A stretch of DNA of 64,000 nucleotides from Rhizobium sp. 16-488-2b (GTDB taxonomy: Bacteria; Pseudomonadota; Alphaproteobacteria; Rhizobiales; Rhizobiaceae). The stretch is taken from assembly GCF_017741815.1 (NCBI RefSeq), contig NZ_JAGHMF010000020.1, positions 1 to 64,000 on the forward strand, in the 5' to 3' direction. Each line of letters opens with the position of its first letter. Position 1 is the stretch's first letter. The notes under the pieces were generated by a model. It had not been told where the DNA came from. It saw only the letters and a list, made by a program, of their open reading frames with translations, and did not search any database. Shown piece by piece: positions 34,272 to 43,365 of the stretch. Position numbers and translations under genes: made by a program.

Positions 34272-34671
34272 GATCTGGTCCCTTTGGGCTTTCCGAACAT
34301 TTTTTGGGTGCGTTCAAAGACCGTCAGCAAACGCTTCGGTCGCCACCGCCAGACCATGTCGAGCGGTGTATTGGTCCAATGCGCGACGAAGATCGCTATG
34401 CCGTTCCAGTCGATCCCGTCTTGGTGTCGTTTCCCAAGAGATTTCCGACCTTGCTCATGATGTTCTTGAGGTCGCGAGCCTTCAGTTTCTTGATCACCGG
34501 AAGGGAAACGCCTGTGACGCTGGCCATCATCACGGCCATGCGTTCGATCTCGTTTTTGCAATCGGCCGCTTCGATCAGGTCGCCGACTTCCGCCTCACGG
34601 AACGTCAGGCTGTCAATGGTCACCTCATCCACGGTAACGGGCGAGAGCAGTGTGACGCTGATGTTATCCAT
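34268..34671 (-). CDS. Tail assembly chaperone, -1 frameshift product (P2 E+E'-like)
   Basis: The E frame (from 34671) can shift back by one base at the heptamer GGGAAAC (34435-34429) and continue in the E' frame to 34268. The last 53 residues come from the second frame (GIAIFVAHWTNTPLDMVWRW, ending KPKGTRS). The second frame has no start of its own that looks real. The same two-product layout just before the tape-measure gene is known in P2 (E/E') and lambda (G/GT), where the long product is a tail-assembly chaperone. The slip is inferred from sequence, with codons G GGA AAC in the zero frame. Confidence 0.8.
34396..34671 (-). CDS. Tail assembly chaperone, short form (P2 gpE-like)
   Basis: A 91-residue protein made when no frameshift occurs: SVTVDEVTIDSL-like N terminus, then a helical part (VGDLIEAADCKNEIERMAVM). 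Size, place between tube and tape-measure genes, and the slippery site near its end fit gpE of P2-like phages. It lies right after the tube gene, but with a plus-strand gene inserted between. Confidence 0.82.
   Translation of the reverse strand: MDNISVTLLSPVTVDEVTIDSLTFREAEVGDLIEAADCKNEIERMAVMMASVTGVSLPVIKKLKARDLKNIMSKVGNLLGNDTKTGSTGTA
34429..34435 (-). promoter_or_regulatory. -1 ribosomal frameshift heptamer GGGAAAC
   Basis: On the minus strand the heptamer reads G GGA AAC in the E frame, a canonical X XXY YYZ slippery site. It lies 31 bases before the E stop codon, and the -1 frame is open to 34268. Confidence 0.82.
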
Positions 34672-34733
34672 TTACTTTTCCTTTGGGTTGCATACTAGAT
34701 TGCCGAAAGATTCAGCATTCACACGAGGCTCCG

Positions 34734-35048
34734 GTGCAGGACACAGATCAGATCGCCGCATTGTTTCTTTTTACAGTTGTCGGCGGCGCCATCGGAGCGA
34801 GGATTGTCAAAAGCGAGTTTTGGAAGGGCGCGCTGACCACCGCGGCGTCGCTTGTCATAGTCGGGGCGATCTTCATGACGGCCGGATCGACCAACCACAT
34901 TCTCGCACTTGCAGCAGTAGCGGTCGCAATGATCGCGACCTGCGGAGCGCTCCGCATGAAGCCAATCCAGATCACAACGACCGTGCTAGGCGCTTACGCT
35001 GGATTGCTGGCCGTCCAGACTTTCATATTCTGGACGAGCCAGGCTTAG
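34734..35048 (+). CDS. Membrane protein encoded against the tail operon (moron candidate)
   Basis: A 104-residue protein with three to four hydrophobic helices (AALFLFTVVGGAIGARIV, LTTAASLVIVGAIFMTAGS, LALAAVAVAMIATCGAL, VLGAYAGLLAVQTFIFW). It is on the plus strand between the tube gene and E, both on the minus strand, so it has its own promoter. GTG 34734 has GAGG 7 bases upstream; TTG 34683 is an alternative. Single reversed membrane genes inside phage structural operons are often lysogenic-conversion genes such as superinfection-exclusion proteins (inference). Confidence 0.6.
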   Translation: MQDTDQIAALFLFTVVGGAIGARIVKSEFWKGALTTAASLVIVGAIFMTAGSTNHILALAAVAVAMIATCGALRMKPIQITTTVLGAYAGLLAVQTFIFWTSQA

Positions 35049-35054
35049 GCCCTG

Positions 35055-35579
35055 CTAAGCGCCAAGCGCAGACCGGTGAGACGCGAACCGATCTACTCCA
35101 CCGACCCGCAGGACACGTTCCCAGAAATCGATGTAGAACAGCTCGACACCGTCGAGATGGAACTCGTAGTGGGTGACTTCCGCGAAGGTATGCGTGCACC
35201 CCTGAAACTCAGCCGGGTCGCTTTCGTCAGGCTCCCAGGCATTGATCACGCCTTCGATGATGGCGCGCCCCGGTACCGCAGCACCACCACCAGGGCCGCG
35301 CCTCAGATAGCTGCCGGCAAACACCCAGCGATCCGTTTCGCCAAGACCGGTAAAGATGTTGGTATCGATGCCCTTGGCCGAGAACGCCGGCTCCGGCGCC
35401 TCGATGCGAGGGAGCGAGAAGTTCACCGCCATCACGCCGCCGCCCGGGTTATGCTCACCCGTGGCGAAGGTTATGCCCGGCAGGGTAAGCGAGGCGATGG
35501 TGATGCCGCGCACCGTGTCGGGAGCCGATACGCGGCGAACATCGACGGCGGAAAGCAGGTAGAGAGGTAGCTGTGCCAT
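35055..35579 (-). CDS. Phage major tail tube protein (P2 gpFII-like)
   Basis: A 174-residue tube protein of contractile tails: ITIASLTLPGITFATGEHNP, VNFSLPRIEAPEPAFSAKGI, and a C-terminal strand region HYEFHLDGVELFYIDFWERV. It follows the sheath gene at a 24-base distance, the usual FI-FII order. Confidence 0.9.
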   Translation of the reverse strand: MAQLPLYLLSAVDVRRVSAPDTVRGITIASLTLPGITFATGEHNPGGGVMAVNFSLPRIEAPEPAFSAKGIDTNIFTGLGETDRWVFAGSYLRRGPGGGAAVPGRAIIEGVINAWEPDESDPAEFQGCTHTFAEVTHYEFHLDGVELFYIDFWERVLRVGGVDRFASHRSALGA

Positions 35580-35603
35580 TTTCGACGATCCTTCCGATCT
35601 GGC

Positions 35604-36833
35604 TTAGTTGACGGTGCTGAGACGGGCGATGATGTCGGCGACAAGGCCTTCCACCGCCGGGCGATAACGCCGAACCTCGTGACGGGCGAGCTTGAAGGAG
35701 GGCGCCGGCTCGATCCCGAGGTTGACCAGAAGGTGACCTAGCCGGATCTCCTCGGGGCTGTTCTTGTTGGCATCGAACTTCACCTCATATCCGAGGATAT
35801 CGTCGTTGCCCTTGTGGTCGCGCAGCATGAACTTCAGGCTGTTGATCCACGCTTCGACCCGCGCCGCCGAGATCTTCGGACCGAGGAACTGACGAGTGAT
35901 TTCCATCATCTTCACGGTGAGATAGTCGGCGCCGCGAACCTGGTGGATCTGCTTCCAGAGTTCGCCCGTGGTGGTATTGTCGGTCCCGATGAAGACGAAA
36001 CCGCCGTCCGCGATCGAGCCGTCGACCCCGCTTTCGCCGGCCGCGACGATCGAGACCTCGCTCTCCAGCATCTGCTGGCCTTCGGTCGATCCATCCAGCA
36101 GCGAGAACGGGATCTGCCGCGAGAGGCCGGCAATGCCGTAAACAGCGCGGTTGGCGATCGGCTCGAAAGGCTTGCCGCCGTTCTCGGAATCAACCCGCTG
36201 GAAAAGACCGATGATGCGCGGGCCCATCGGCTTGGTCACCAGGTTGGAGCCGCTGTAGACGCGAGCCGCGACACCGATCGGCATGATGCGCTCGGAGTTC
36301 AAGGTTTCGCGCGCGTCGATCGCGTTGGCCGCCGACGTGTCGTCGACATCAATCACCGACACCGCGAGCAGCCGTTCACAAGCCGCGTGAAGCGCTGCAG
36401 CCACCGGACCCGCCGTGTCCATGTCGACACGGTACGCACCGCGCCCGGCCCAGACGAGACGAGGCGTGGCGTTGACCGCAGAAGGAATGCTCGCGATGTT
36501 CGTCGGCGCAAGCGCGGTCGCGATGTTGGCAGCAGTGGCAGCGCCGTTGGCACCCTCAGCGACGCGATAGATAGTCACGTCGGCACCGGCATTCAGGCCA
36601 TTGAGCTGCGAATTGACGGCGTTGACCGCATCGCGAAGCGGGCCGGTACCGAGCTTCGCAAGCATCCCGGCATCGGCCGTCGAAATACGCACCGGCTGGC
36701 CGATCGGAAAGGCGGTAGCGTCGGCGTCGGTGGATGCCTCGACAAACAGGCCCTTGGAAAAGTCCGCACCAAGCGCCGGCACGGGCTCGTCATCTGGGCG
36801 CGAAAAGGTCATGCCGAACACTGGATCGGACAT
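35604..36833 (-). CDS. Phage tail sheath protein (P2 gpFI-like)
   Basis: A 409-residue sheath protein of contractile tails. Recognisable are the N-terminal FGMTFSRPDDEPVPALGADF, FVFIGTDNTTTGELWKQIHQ and the C-terminal VRRYRPAVEGLVADIIARL. It contracts to drive the tube through the envelope. The presence of sheath, tube, V, J and PAAR proves a myovirus-type tail. A hairpin separates it from the fibre genes upstream. Confidence 0.92.
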   Translation of the reverse strand: MSDPVFGMTFSRPDDEPVPALGADFSKGLFVEASTDADATAFPIGQPVRISTADAGMLAKLGTGPLRDAVNAVNSQLNGLNAGADVTIYRVAEGANGAATAANIATALAPTNIASIPSAVNATPRLVWAGRGAYRVDMDTAGPVAAALHAACERLLAVSVIDVDDTSAANAIDARETLNSERIMPIGVAARVYSGSNLVTKPMGPRIIGLFQRVDSENGGKPFEPIANRAVYGIAGLSRQIPFSLLDGSTEGQQMLESEVSIVAAGESGVDGSIADGGFVFIGTDNTTTGELWKQIHQVRGADYLTVKMMEITRQFLGPKISAARVEAWINSLKFMLRDHKGNDDILGYEVKFDANKNSPEEIRLGHLLVNLGIEPAPSFKLARHEVRRYRPAVEGLVADIIARLSTVN

Positions 36834-36893
36834 CTGTGGCTCCTATGAAAATGGGAAAGCCTTGCCCAAGGGCTGATCAGGGCACAGGTTTGC

Positions 36894-36912
36894 CCGCCCC
36901 GGTGTGGGGCGG
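36894..36912 (-). promoter_or_regulatory. Intergenic hairpin between fibre and sheath genes
   Basis: CCGCCCC and GGGGCGG form a 7-bp perfect stem with a 5-base loop in the 105-base gap before the sheath gene. There is no T run, so it is more likely an attenuator or mRNA-processing structure than a full terminator. Confidence 0.4.
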
Positions 36913-36938
36913 ACAACAGATCTCACGAATGTGATCGG

Positions 36939-37478
36939 TTAGGGCCAGTAGGACGCGTTGGTCGCGTAATCGGCGGGGATCGGTGACAGGTTCTTGATCT
37001 GACGAGCAGCGAAGATATGAGCTTCCTTATGCGCCAAAGCCGCGTATCCGAAGCGGACAACAGTTTGCGCATCCATCGGGTGAATGCTGTTGTCAGCAGC
37101 AATCCACGCGAACGTCTCTGGACCGTTTGGGTCGAGAAGCTTGCGCCAGCTAAAGTCCCCGGGCAGTGCGCCTAGCGCGATTGCATCCGTTGCAGCGGAC
37201 TTTGCACCAGCGATGTTCTCGCGGTCCTCCGCTCGCGTCTGGTAGAAAACGTCTTCGAAGGTGAAACCGTCAACGATGCGGCGGTCCCGTTCTACATCCA
37301 CCGCAGCCTTGGTTGCAACCGGTGGGGCGAAAGGGGAAATTACATTCCCGCTTAGCTCCCAATCGGCAATCATCTGTCTGTGCCTGTTGCCAAAATCGTC
37401 AGGGACGATCATCTGAGCTTCATCTATGACGGCGGAGATATTGCCATCTGGAGTATATTGAGCGGACTGAATTGTCAT
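36939..37478 (-). CDS. Tail fibre assembly-type protein (DUF4376-like)
   Basis: A 179-residue protein. The N-terminal half is variable (YTPDGNISAVIDEAQMIVPD). The C-terminal half has the DUF4376 look: ERDRRIVDGFTFEDVFYQTR, then ENIAGAKSAATDAIA and the WIAADNSIHPMDAQTVV block. Such proteins follow fibre genes and help fibre folding or attachment. It lies 11 bases after the fibre gene. Confidence 0.75.
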   Translation of the reverse strand: MTIQSAQYTPDGNISAVIDEAQMIVPDDFGNRHRQMIADWELSGNVISPFAPPVATKAAVDVERDRRIVDGFTFEDVFYQTRAEDRENIAGAKSAATDAIALGALPGDFSWRKLLDPNGPETFAWIAADNSIHPMDAQTVVRFGYAALAHKEAHIFAARQIKNLSPIPADYATNASYWP

Positions 37479-37489
37479 GATCGCATCCC

Positions 37490-38932
37490 TTAAAGCTCAG
37501 CATCGAAGGAGTTGTCAGCTCCCACCACCACAGGGCCGCTAGCTACTGCCGACGTTCTGATCTCTGCCCCCAGCTGCGTAAGCACGCTAGGGCTATATCC
37601 AGAGGCGTTGACCGAAGTGATGATGCCGATGGCCCCGAAGGTCGGTACCGCACGCATACGCACGGGGAATGTGTAGTACATGCCCGTGGCGCTACCGCCA
37701 ATTTGGTATGTAGTGAAGTGCATGGCGTTGTTGCGGTAGTAGTAACGCTGGCAAATGGCAATTTCCTGCTGCAATGGGCGCTGACCGAACGGATCGGCCT
37801 CCGCTCGGCTGTCGCCCTCGACGAACGACATCACGGATAGCTCGTAGTTACCGGTTTGCCTGGGGGTTAGCACCCACGCCAGTTCCAGGTAGTCGTTGCC
37901 GTTCGATCCCAGCGTCTTCGCCGCGACCGAAGGTACGTTGAAGAGCGCCCGCCTGACCTGAGAAGCCGCGCTATAGATCGTGGTAACGTCAAGCGAGGCA
38001 GACGCGGTCGTGACGGCGCCGGATGGCGCCCCCCCTGTGCCGAAATTCTGAACGAGTTCGCACGCCAGCGTCTCGTTTCCTGCAGGCCCTGTGAAATGTC
38101 CACGAGCTGAAGCGACGGCAGCAGCAAGAGTTTCCACGCCTTCGATCCGCTGCGCTATCCGCAGCGTCCCACTCGTCGGCGCGGTCGCAAATGCGGCCCG
38201 AAGTTTGAACTTCGGATTACCGGGAGACAGCACCTGTCCGATAGTCTGCAACTGCTGGCTGATCGTTACCGGCTGGTTCGTATTGTTGGTGATCAACCAG
38301 CGGTCCAAAACGTAGACAGACGAGCCCGCATTGATCACCTGACCTGTTGCTGGAGCTGCCAGCCGCTGGCATATGCTGAAACCACCGTTGATGATCTTAT
38401 TGCGGGCACCCGACATGGGACCGCCGTTGATGCTCGCAACTCCCGCCAGCTTGTTACCAGCCAGGTTGATATCGCCGGACATAGTACCGCCCGAAAGAGC
38501 AAGGCGAGATCCAACGAGATTGTTCACCTCTAACTTGGTGTAGGTGGTTAGCTGGTCGGCCTTTAAACCAAGGGCCGTCGCCACGTCCGCTGCCCATCCA
38601 TCCACGTAAGCGACCGGAGCATAGTAAGCAGGCAGCTGTCCTCCGAGTTTTGCGGAGTTGGGAGCCGTCCCGCTGCCGATAATCTCCTCGATCTGGGCGC
38701 GCGCTTCCTCGATCTCATCTTGAAGGTTCTCAAGCTGAGGCGCGATCGTCGCCTGCACATAATCGAGAGAGGCCTGCGTCCCCTGCTCGATCAGCGCCTC
38801 GAAACTTGCCTCCAGTTCCTCGCGAGCCGTGAGGCGTGCGGCGATATCGCCAAGCACAGAATTCCAGATTTCCCGGTCGATCTTCGTCTTCGGCCAGGAC
38901 AGAAGCTGGTAGTTGTCAGAGCGGTCTGGCAT
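37490..38932 (-). CDS. Phage tail fibre / receptor-binding protein
   Basis: A 480-residue fibre. The N-terminal about 90 residues are helical (QLLSWPKTKIDREIWNSVLG) and probably attach to the baseplate. A short shaft follows (LSGGTMSGDINLAGNKLAGV). The C-terminal 300 residues start with RNKIINGGFSICQRLAAPAT, a head seen in many tail fibres with carbohydrate-binding-like folds. It likely sets host range. The place between the large tail protein and the DUF4376 gene agrees. Confidence 0.82.
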   Translation of the reverse strand: MPDRSDNYQLLSWPKTKIDREIWNSVLGDIAARLTAREELEASFEALIEQGTQASLDYVQATIAPQLENLQDEIEEARAQIEEIIGSGTAPNSAKLGGQLPAYYAPVAYVDGWAADVATALGLKADQLTTYTKLEVNNLVGSRLALSGGTMSGDINLAGNKLAGVASINGGPMSGARNKIINGGFSICQRLAAPATGQVINAGSSVYVLDRWLITNNTNQPVTISQQLQTIGQVLSPGNPKFKLRAAFATAPTSGTLRIAQRIEGVETLAAAVASARGHFTGPAGNETLACELVQNFGTGGAPSGAVTTASASLDVTTIYSAASQVRRALFNVPSVAAKTLGSNGNDYLELAWVLTPRQTGNYELSVMSFVEGDSRAEADPFGQRPLQQEIAICQRYYYRNNAMHFTTYQIGGSATGMYYTFPVRMRAVPTFGAIGIITSVNASGYSPSVLTQLGAEIRTSAVASGPVVVGADNSFDAEL

Positions 38933-39083
38933 CGTCGATCGCCTCCTCCCCTTCCTGCTCGACGATGCGAGCGAGGAGAGCGCCCGTCATCTCGATTTCA
39001 TTCAGGGGCTTGTAGGTGAAGGCGCCGACCCGGACGAGCCGGGCCAGCTTGACGGTGTAGGTTTTGTCCGGATCGATTTCCAT
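38916..39083 (-). CDS. Small phage tail-region protein, 55 residues
   Basis: ATG 39083 has GAGGG 8 bases upstream. The sequence (DPDKTYTVKLARLVRVGAFT, then YKPLNEIEMTGALLARIVEQ) is short and acidic. It overlaps the fibre start by 17 bases, which indicates translational coupling. Function unknown; a fibre-attachment or assembly factor is possible. Confidence 0.6.
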   Translation of the reverse strand: MEIDPDKTYTVKLARLVRVGAFTYKPLNEIEMTGALLARIVEQEGEEAIDDARPL

Positions 39084-39090
39084 GTCACCC

Positions 39091-41352
39091 TCACAGTGCT
39101 GCGATGAAGACGTCCTGCACGAAAGGCACAGTGACGATATTGTTGGTGTTTGCGGCCAGGCGCATACGAGCACCGGTCGCCGCAGCGCCGAGCGCGTAGG
39201 TGGACACATAGGTCCGGCGGTTCGGGTTCTGCGGATCGATGGTCATCTGCGTGGTCGTGGGGTTGACCACGGCGGCGCCGACCATGATCGACGGCGCGAA
39301 GGTGTGCCGGGTGGCGTCGTAGTTATCGAGCGTGTACTGGGTCACGATCGATGTCGTCGACAGGCCGAACGCCACCAGCTTGCTAACCGCGACCATGTTG
39401 CCGCGATTGCGCGCCACCTGCGAAACCGCCTTGTCATCAAGCTGGATCATCGGCTGCAGGTCAGTAGTGCCGAGCATCACCATGCGCAGCTCGACGGTGG
39501 CAGGGAGCCCGACCAGAGGGTTCTCCGCAGGGTCACCGTCGTCGAGTTCAATCCAGGTGTCCGTTCCCGCCGGCCGGATCTCCCAGCCGAGTTCGCAGCC
39601 ACCGGGAATCCATCCGGCGAAAACAAAATCGATCTGCGTCATGCCATCGGCAAGATTGAGGGCATGCATCGCAATGACCGTGCGCGGGCTGCGATAGCGG
39701 GCGCCATTCAGCCTGAAGCAGAAATCGATCTCGGTGGAGCCCTGGGCGAACGCACCATCGGTGGTGATGAACTGCGAGCCACCCGTGTACTTGTTCGCTC
39801 CTGACGTGTGGAGTGAATGCGCACCCGTCGTCACGGTGACGAAGGCATAGCGTTTACCACTCTCCAAGAGCGTGATCGGCAGGACGCATTTATTCCAGCC
39901 CGTGACCAGGTTGGCACGCGGCAGGACGCCCTGGGCGAGCATCGCGTCGAACTTCGGCGTCCCCGCCGTCGTGGTTTCCACGATGAAGACATGAACGTCG
40001 CCGTCTGAGCCGACACGCGCGAACGACAGGTCGAGGCTGGTCAACTGCATCGGCTGCGCAACAAGGAAGGTCTGCGCATAAACGGATCCGTTCACGCCGA
40101 CTTCTTCGGTCACATACTCCCAATACGGCTCGATATAGGCCTCATAGCGGATCTGACGAACACCGTAGACCTTGTGGCCTTTCTTGCCGCCGTAGGTCGC
40201 TACGACCTCGAATTGCTCGCCGTTGATCGTGAAGATCTGGCCGACACGAGCATCCCCACCGAGAACGGACCAGCCGGCCGCGTTCTCACACGCGGCCTGT
40301 GTCGGGCCGTAGGTCACACGCACACGGGAGGCCTCCTTGCGGATAAGCGTCGTCTCTAGGTGCACGAGCTGCGAGATGTTCAGCGATGCATCCAACGACG
40401 TGTTCGCAATACGCGTCACCTCGTCGAACGCCGGCACCATGCGCCGTCCGCGAAACGCGATCTTCGGATCATCTTCCGCCTGCACTTCAAGCCGGGCCTG
40501 TGCGGTTGCCGCAAAGCCGAAGCGGACGCCCTCCTCGATACGAGCGAGCCAGTCGACGTGCGTGTTATCCCAGCGATCCGGCACGAGCGCGTCATCATAG
40601 GCATAGGCTCGCGCCTCGTCGGGAAGATCACCCTTGAGACGAACGGCGCCGATATCGCGCTGCATCTGGCGGATGATTTCCGGGCGCGGGATTTCCGTCA
40701 GCTTGCCCCAGATGTTGACGATCTGGGTTTCGATCGTCTCGGTGCGCAGAAACAGGCTGTCGAGGTCGACCTCGATCGCCGCGACACGACCCTCGACTTC
40801 ATAGAGTGTCTTGACGCGGCTTTCGTTGCCCGGCTCGATTGTGTCGACGCCCGTCGACTTCAACAGAACATAGGCGATGCAAGCGTCCGTCGATGCGACC
40901 ACCGGCTTGACCGGCACCGGGTTGGCCTCGCCGCTCTGGGTGATGAGCTTGACGATGCGCTTTACCGTCTTCGGCGTCGTGCGGTTGACGATCTCGCTCA
41001 CCTCGGGATCTTCCGAAGCTTCGAAGGGACGGTTTTCCGTCTCTTCGATTTCCTCGCCACGCAGCAGGACCGCGACCCAGCGCTGATCGGAAGCCGCGAC
41101 GGGGATAAGGAGCTGCAGGTTGAGGTTTGTCGGCTCCGCCTGCTCATAGACGATCTGGCCGTTGACGTAGCGGCCGGCTGACACCGTCACCACCTGGGCG
41201 GATTGCTTCGAGACAGTGAAAGCGGCCCAGTGCGCGGGGTAGCCAATGGCATCGAGCCAGAGACCGTCGGTCGCTTCTTGAGAATGCTCCCCGATCGCCT
41301 GAAAATCGGCGTGGTCGGCAATTTCGGCCTCAGAGAATAATGTGCGCTTCAT
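39091..41352 (-). CDS. Large phage baseplate/tail protein, function not assigned
   Basis: A 753-residue protein between gpI and the fibre. Its N terminus (KRTLFSEAEIADHADFQAIG) continues with GRYVNGQIVYEQAEPTNLNL. A helical part follows (EGRVAAIEVDLDSLFLRTET), then beta-rich domains containing EYVTEEVGVNGSVYAQTFLV and a lectin-like stretch. It takes the place of the N-terminal part of the P2 fibre gene H, so it probably links fibre to baseplate. No domain is recognised with confidence. Confidence 0.7.
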   Translation of the reverse strand: MKRTLFSEAEIADHADFQAIGEHSQEATDGLWLDAIGYPAHWAAFTVSKQSAQVVTVSAGRYVNGQIVYEQAEPTNLNLQLLIPVAASDQRWVAVLLRGEEIEETENRPFEASEDPEVSEIVNRTTPKTVKRIVKLITQSGEANPVPVKPVVASTDACIAYVLLKSTGVDTIEPGNESRVKTLYEVEGRVAAIEVDLDSLFLRTETIETQIVNIWGKLTEIPRPEIIRQMQRDIGAVRLKGDLPDEARAYAYDDALVPDRWDNTHVDWLARIEEGVRFGFAATAQARLEVQAEDDPKIAFRGRRMVPAFDEVTRIANTSLDASLNISQLVHLETTLIRKEASRVRVTYGPTQAACENAAGWSVLGGDARVGQIFTINGEQFEVVATYGGKKGHKVYGVRQIRYEAYIEPYWEYVTEEVGVNGSVYAQTFLVAQPMQLTSLDLSFARVGSDGDVHVFIVETTTAGTPKFDAMLAQGVLPRANLVTGWNKCVLPITLLESGKRYAFVTVTTGAHSLHTSGANKYTGGSQFITTDGAFAQGSTEIDFCFRLNGARYRSPRTVIAMHALNLADGMTQIDFVFAGWIPGGCELGWEIRPAGTDTWIELDDGDPAENPLVGLPATVELRMVMLGTTDLQPMIQLDDKAVSQVARNRGNMVAVSKLVAFGLSTTSIVTQYTLDNYDATRHTFAPSIMVGAAVVNPTTTQMTIDPQNPNRRTYVSTYALGAAATGARMRLAANTNNIVTVPFVQDVFIAAL

Positions 41353-41360
41353 GGCAGCTC

Positions 41361-42026
41361 CTAATCAAGGCGGGTCCTGTCGACCCAGCCGCCGAAAACG
41401 TGGCTGCCGTCGATCAGGATGTTGTCGTTGAAGGTTATCCCGCGCCGCCAGGCGAAAGACACGGTGTATTGAGTTTCGGGAACCTTCGCGATCACCATGG
41501 CGCGCTTGACGCGGCGCAGGGGTTCGAGGTCCACCCTCGTCGATGCCGCGCGGCCAAAAGCCCCGCGACCGATCTCAAACCTGTTTCGGGGCGCCTGCAG
41601 CAACACCTTCACCAGGTAGTGCGCAACGAAAGCCTGGTGCGCGATCGGCGTCCGCCCGATGACCGCCCGCCCGAATGTAAAGCGGGCCGGATGCGCAATG
41701 CGGTCGATGATCTCGGCATCGACGAATTCGAGATATCGCCGCAAACCGGGCAAGGTACCCTTGAGCGCGGCGATCGGCGATCCCGGGTAGAGGGTGGACA
41801 CGCCGGCCGCCTGGGCGATCATCTCGCGCTTGCGCTCGTCGGGCCAATCATCGAACCAGAGGTCAACGGAATGATGCGCGGCAAGCCACGGCAAGAACCG
41901 CTCTTCGGTGCGATATGGATTGAGCAGCTCGGCATACGGCACCGGCAGGTCATCGGACATGCCGGCGGCCATGGCCCGCTCGAAGGGCCCGACGCCATCC
42001 GCAAGAAGTCGACCGACGACACTCAT
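41361..42026 (-). CDS. Phage tail protein I (P2 gpI-like)
   Basis: A 221-residue baseplate wedge protein with the gpI signatures. LLNPYRTEERFLPWLAAHHS is followed by VDLWFDDWPDERKREMIAQA, then a helical middle (PIAALKGTLPGLRRYLEFVD). Its start overlaps the gpJ stop (ATGA), giving the P2 order W-J-I. Confidence 0.9.
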   Translation of the reverse strand: MSVVGRLLADGVGPFERAMAAGMSDDLPVPYAELLNPYRTEERFLPWLAAHHSVDLWFDDWPDERKREMIAQAAGVSTLYPGSPIAALKGTLPGLRRYLEFVDAEIIDRIAHPARFTFGRAVIGRTPIAHQAFVAHYLVKVLLQAPRNRFEIGRGAFGRAASTRVDLEPLRRVKRAMVIAKVPETQYTVSFAWRRGITFNDNILIDGSHVFGGWVDRTRLD

Positions 42027-42973
42027 TCGCGCACCGTGGTCACGATGTTGATGCTGGTCATCACAGGCACCTTGTAGGGATCAGGATCGATGACGACGGG
42101 AGCGAGGTCGCGAACCTTGATAACACCTGGGCCATAGGCAGCGCCTGCCAGCAGGCCATCGGGGATTTCGCCGCCGATGATGATCCGCTCTGTCGCCGCC
42201 GCCCTGACCCTGGTTTCCGCTTCGAGCCGGATCGCTTCGGCGGAGGGACCGACGCCTGGCACATCGAGCACCAGCGACACGACATATTCCAAGCGATCGG
42301 CGGCGAGCACCGAGATTGCCACAGCCTCGGGCGCGCGGTTTACATCTGTTACCGCAGCGCGAACCGTTGCCAGCTCAAGGCTCGTCGGCGACCGGCCGAA
42401 CGGCCCGATCAACACCACGTCAGTATCTCCGAGCCGGCCATGGATTGCCCGCCCGTTGATGCGCGCGTCCCACAGACCGAGCGTGCGATCGTCCGACTGA
42501 GGCCATGCCGCCCACGCATCGAAGAGGTAACGACCGGCCGAGCCTGCGGAAGGGACGTCGAAGGATAGAAGGTAGCGACGCAACAATGCCGCGTCGCTTT
42601 CGAGCACAGCCGGCTCATCCCCGATCTCGGGAACGATCGTCAAACGGGCAATGTTACGGGCCGCCGCCAAGGCATCGAGATTGGACCCTGTCGACAACGA
42701 GGCAAGAAGAGCGCGAAGCCCATCATTGACCCGCTGCCTATCGAGCGTCCGCAGATATGTCCACGCCCTGCCGACGACGATCGCCGGGTTCGTCTGCAGC
42801 GTCTGCTCTTCGAAGGCGGGCAGCAATGGGTCGATGACCCGCTGCGCTGCCCACTCTTCAAGAAACCTGTCGACGAAGCCCTGCTGCATGGCAGTCGTCG
42901 ACAGGATCTCGATCGCGTCGGGAGCCGGCAGGCGGGAGAGGTCGATCGCCGTTGGCGCATATGTCGATGTCAT
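42023..42973 (-). CDS. Phage baseplate assembly protein J (P2 gpJ-like)
   Basis: A 316-residue baseplate wedge protein: IDLSRLPAPDAIEILSTTAM opening, a helical DPLLPAFEEQTLQTNPAIVV region, and LVLDVPGVGPSAEAIRLEAE. The family forms the baseplate ring with gpW and gpI. It overlaps gpW at its start and gpI at its end by 4 bases each. Confidence 0.9.
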   Translation of the reverse strand: MTSTYAPTAIDLSRLPAPDAIEILSTTAMQQGFVDRFLEEWAAQRVIDPLLPAFEEQTLQTNPAIVVGRAWTYLRTLDRQRVNDGLRALLASLSTGSNLDALAAARNIARLTIVPEIGDEPAVLESDAALLRRYLLSFDVPSAGSAGRYLFDAWAAWPQSDDRTLGLWDARINGRAIHGRLGDTDVVLIGPFGRSPTSLELATVRAAVTDVNRAPEAVAISVLAADRLEYVVSLVLDVPGVGPSAEAIRLEAETRVRAAATERIIIGGEIPDGLLAGAAYGPGVIKVRDLAPVVIDPDPYKVPVMTSINIVTTVRE

Positions 42974-43365
42974 GCCGCTACCGCCGTGATGCCGCTTGCA
43001 AAGTTGAGGGTGAAGCCGACGACACGTTCGACCGTGTAATCGCCGAGGTGTCCGCGAGGGCGAAAATCGGCCTCGATCAAGAGACCAGCCCGACCCATAC
43101 GGATCTCGTCGACCGTCCCCGTGGGGACGACGCGACGGATTGCGAAGCGCGGCTCCCAGAGTTCGATCGCCGTGGCGATGAGCTGCTGCCAGGTAGCAAA
43201 CAGGGATGGCGTCATACCTCGACCGAGCAACTCGATAACACCGCCGCCGAACTCTCGGAGGAGCACGGTCGACGAAATACGGGTCGAGAGAATGAAGACG
43301 GTGGCCTGAAGCGCCGAGGAGAGATCGCCGAGGATTGCGCCAGTGCGGCGATCAATTCCCGCCAT
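42970..43365 (-). CDS. Phage baseplate protein W (GPW/gp25-like)
   Basis: A 131-residue protein of the GPW/gp25 family, which starts sheath assembly on the baseplate. Visible are MAGIDRRTGAILGDLSSALQ, the STRISSTVLLREFGGGVIEL block and the EPRFAIRRVV strand with the family Glu-Pro-Arg. It overlaps the next gene (J) by 4 bases. Confidence 0.9.
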   Translation of the reverse strand: MAGIDRRTGAILGDLSSALQATVFILSTRISSTVLLREFGGGVIELLGRGMTPSLFATWQQLIATAIELWEPRFAIRRVVPTGTVDEIRMGRAGLLIEADFRPRGHLGDYTVERVVGFTLNFASGITAVAA

